Shown one piece after another: positions 62,994 to 64,000 of a DNA stretch of 64,000 bases (its first letter is position 1; each line of letters opens with the position of its first letter). Location of the stretch: NCBI RefSeq assembly GCF_007744675.1, contig NZ_CP036269.1, forward strand, positions 7,509,917-7,573,916. Reading direction: 5' to 3'. The notes under the pieces were generated by a model. It had not been told where the DNA came from. It worked only from the letters and a program-made list of their open reading frames with translations, and did not search any database. The translations under genes and the position numbers were made by a program. Origin of the DNA: Gimesia alba (GTDB lineage Bacteria; Planctomycetota; Planctomycetia; Planctomycetales; Planctomycetaceae).

Positions 62994-63846
62994 GGTCACC
63001 TTTCTCAATCACACCATTCTTGGCAGCGTCTATTACTGTCCCGACGGCTTTATCAGGATCTACATAAACAAGTTCAATCTTACCGAGATATTTGGGACGA
63101 TTCCCATTCTCTTTTGTACCAAAACGATAAACGAACAATTTATGACCTTTGCTGAGTCCATCATCACTTCCCAATGAAACTTCAACAAATTTGGTTCCAT
63201 TCCGTTTATCTTTTTTCGTATTGATAATCAAACCTTCCACGGCGGGTGGTGGTGATTGCATACCAGCAATGGCAGGGTCTTTCGGATCAATACCCAAATT
63301 CGCAACGATTTTATTTAAGTACTTGAGTTCATCCAGAACTGTATTGTGCTTGGCGATCAGATTTTTTTCTCGAATCGATTGAGTAAAAACCGTATCTTCC
63401 AGATTCTTAATCTTTCCGCGTAATGTATTGACGGTATCATGCAGCGTTTTATTTACAACTCGTTGTCGACCTGACTCCTGTTGACGAAACTTTGCTTCTT
63501 CACCAGTCGTTTCAGCCTGAGCGACAGCGGAGTCTCTTTCAGCACGTACGGTTTCTAACTGACTCTGATTTGTCTTAAATTGTGCCTGCAAAGCATCATT
63601 TGCGACTTTCGCCGTTTGTTCGCGACTCAAAGCATCCTTGATTTTCTGATCCGATTCTACTTTATAATTACTGTACTCGGATTCTAGTTCGTTCATGCTT
63701 TTTTGCAGATTGGCTACATTGTCCTGAAGTTTCTGACTCTTCGCACGCCAATTGCTTTGAGCCGTATAAACAGCTCCCGCGAAGCCCATGAAACAGACAC
63801 TGAGCACAACTTGAACGACGACCAGTACTTTGCCGACAAACGACAT
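62974..63846 (-). CDS. membrane-anchored coiled-coil protein
   Basis: A 290-residue protein. Residues 5-28 (VGKVLVVVQVVLSVCFMGFAGAVY) form a signal anchor. Residues about 30-175 are a long coiled coil with heptads (KLQDNVANLQKSMNELESE, QLETVRAERDSAVAQAE). The C-terminal 100 residues are globular and beta-rich (VEVSLGSDDGLSKGHKLFVYRF, YLGKIELVYVDPDKAVGTVI), similar to the beta-sandwich found in MreC-like and flagella-associated periplasmic proteins. It resembles MreC in order, but lacks its hallmark residues and no mre genes are nearby. A shape or envelope role is possible but unproven. Confidence 0.7.
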   Translation of the reverse strand: MSFVGKVLVVVQVVLSVCFMGFAGAVYTAQSNWRAKSQKLQDNVANLQKSMNELESEYSNYKVESDQKIKDALSREQTAKVANDALQAQFKTNQSQLETVRAERDSAVAQAETTGEEAKFRQQESGRQRVVNKTLHDTVNTLRGKIKNLEDTVFTQSIREKNLIAKHNTVLDELKYLNKIVANLGIDPKDPAIAGMQSPPPAVEGLIINTKKDKRNGTKFVEVSLGSDDGLSKGHKLFVYRFGTKENGNRPKYLGKIELVYVDPDKAVGTVIDAAKNGVIEKGDHVNSKL

Positions 63847-63927
63847 CTAATCGCTCCTGATACTAATATGAAATGACAAGTTTATTGTTGTTTTTGATTC
63901 CACTTTCAACAGGCAATTTGGAATCGA

Positions 63928-64000
63928 TTACTTTTGAGTAACTACTTTTCCCTGACTGGAATCGCCAGCCCCTTGAACGGCTTTCTCCAGCGACTCTTTT
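63928..64000 (-). CDS. C-terminal end of a protein cut by the window edge
   Basis: The minus-strand frame enters from the right edge and stops with TAA at 63928. The 23 visible residues include ESLEKAVQGAGDSSQGKVV and are polar, without motif. It lies 82 bp upstream of the coiled-coil gene on the same strand and may precede it in an operon. Nothing can be said about function. Confidence 0.5.
   Translation of the reverse strand, partial: KESLEKAVQGAGDSSQGKVVTQK

Noticed and set aside
62974-63846. Assignment of the anchored coiled-coil protein as MreC
   Set aside because: The order of anchor, coiled coil and beta-domain is similar, but no mreB or mreD genes adjoin it and MreC hallmark residues were not seen.
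1-64000. CRISPR arrays, rRNA genes, tRNA genes and intact insertion sequences
   Set aside because: Looked for by eye over the whole window; no regularly spaced repeats, rRNA-like blocks, recognisable tRNA or transposase genes with terminal repeats were found. tRNAs can be missed without a covariance search.

Overview
The window looks like chromosome of a planctomycete, probably close to Gimesia and its relatives. This rests on gene content: a formylglycine sulfatase beside a very large PVC-type cytochrome/HEAT-repeat protein, two tandem DUF1559 prepilin-like proteins, a Tat-exported Gfo/Idh/MocA oxidoreductase, an ExbD plus alpha-toroid pair, and long coiled-coil hypotheticals. No rRNA, tRNA, CRISPR array or intact insertion sequence was recognised by eye.

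Layout. 1-1903 (minus): a run of a 48-residue membrane protein, a TSUP exporter, a DJ-1/PfpI protein and the start of a DUF423 protein. 2087-5496 (plus): dprA, a methyltransferase, a DUF455 ferritin-like protein and an atypical HAD protein. 5532-10239 (minus): sulfatase and PVC cytochrome protein. 10690-13048 (plus): a short LexA-type HTH protein whose C-terminus resembles CsrA, followed by two unknown coiled-coil proteins. 13195-15481: Gfo/Idh/MocA oxidoreductase and a 2OG-Fe(II) dioxygenase. 15482-16471 is about 1 kb without a convincing gene and looks decayed.

16472-28273 holds a dispersed, incomplete phage module, all on the minus strand: terminase and portal, then (after about 4.5 kb of ordinary cellular genes: symporter, aminotransferase, YkgJ protein) a prohead protease, a 5'-truncated tail-like Gly/Tyr-rich protein carrying an 11-G tract, and glycosyltransferase, sulfotransferase and methyltransferase genes. 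No major capsid gene was found. This is either a decayed prophage or a domesticated particle module.

28515-30796: an exported esterase and asnS. 31237-42141 (plus) is one tightly packed block of three GspF-like platform proteins, three minor prepilin-like proteins, two DUF1559 proteins, a large membrane-anchored protein and an ABC-2-like permease, with no assembly ATPase or secretin in the window. I consider this the most coherent candidate for an under-described system: a planctomycete type IV filament or pseudopilus machine with DUF1559 subunits.

42159-51147 carries a lipase-type esterase, an orphan cheB, a hybrid histidine kinase, the threonylcarbamoyl-AMP synthase gene, a PDZ/S41 processing protease and csrA. 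51867-56091 holds an exported unknown protein, a CobS-like membrane protein, a methyltransferase and a polytopic membrane protein. 56388-62708 (plus) holds exbD with its alpha-toroid partner, an M32 carboxypeptidase, a TlpA-like thioredoxin, an alpha/beta hydrolase and a rhodanese. 62829-64000 (minus) holds a 54-residue membrane protein, an anchored coiled-coil protein and the tail end of another gene.

All functions are inferred from sequence reading alone; no database search was run. Start codons were chosen from visible ribosome binding sites and domain boundaries where possible.
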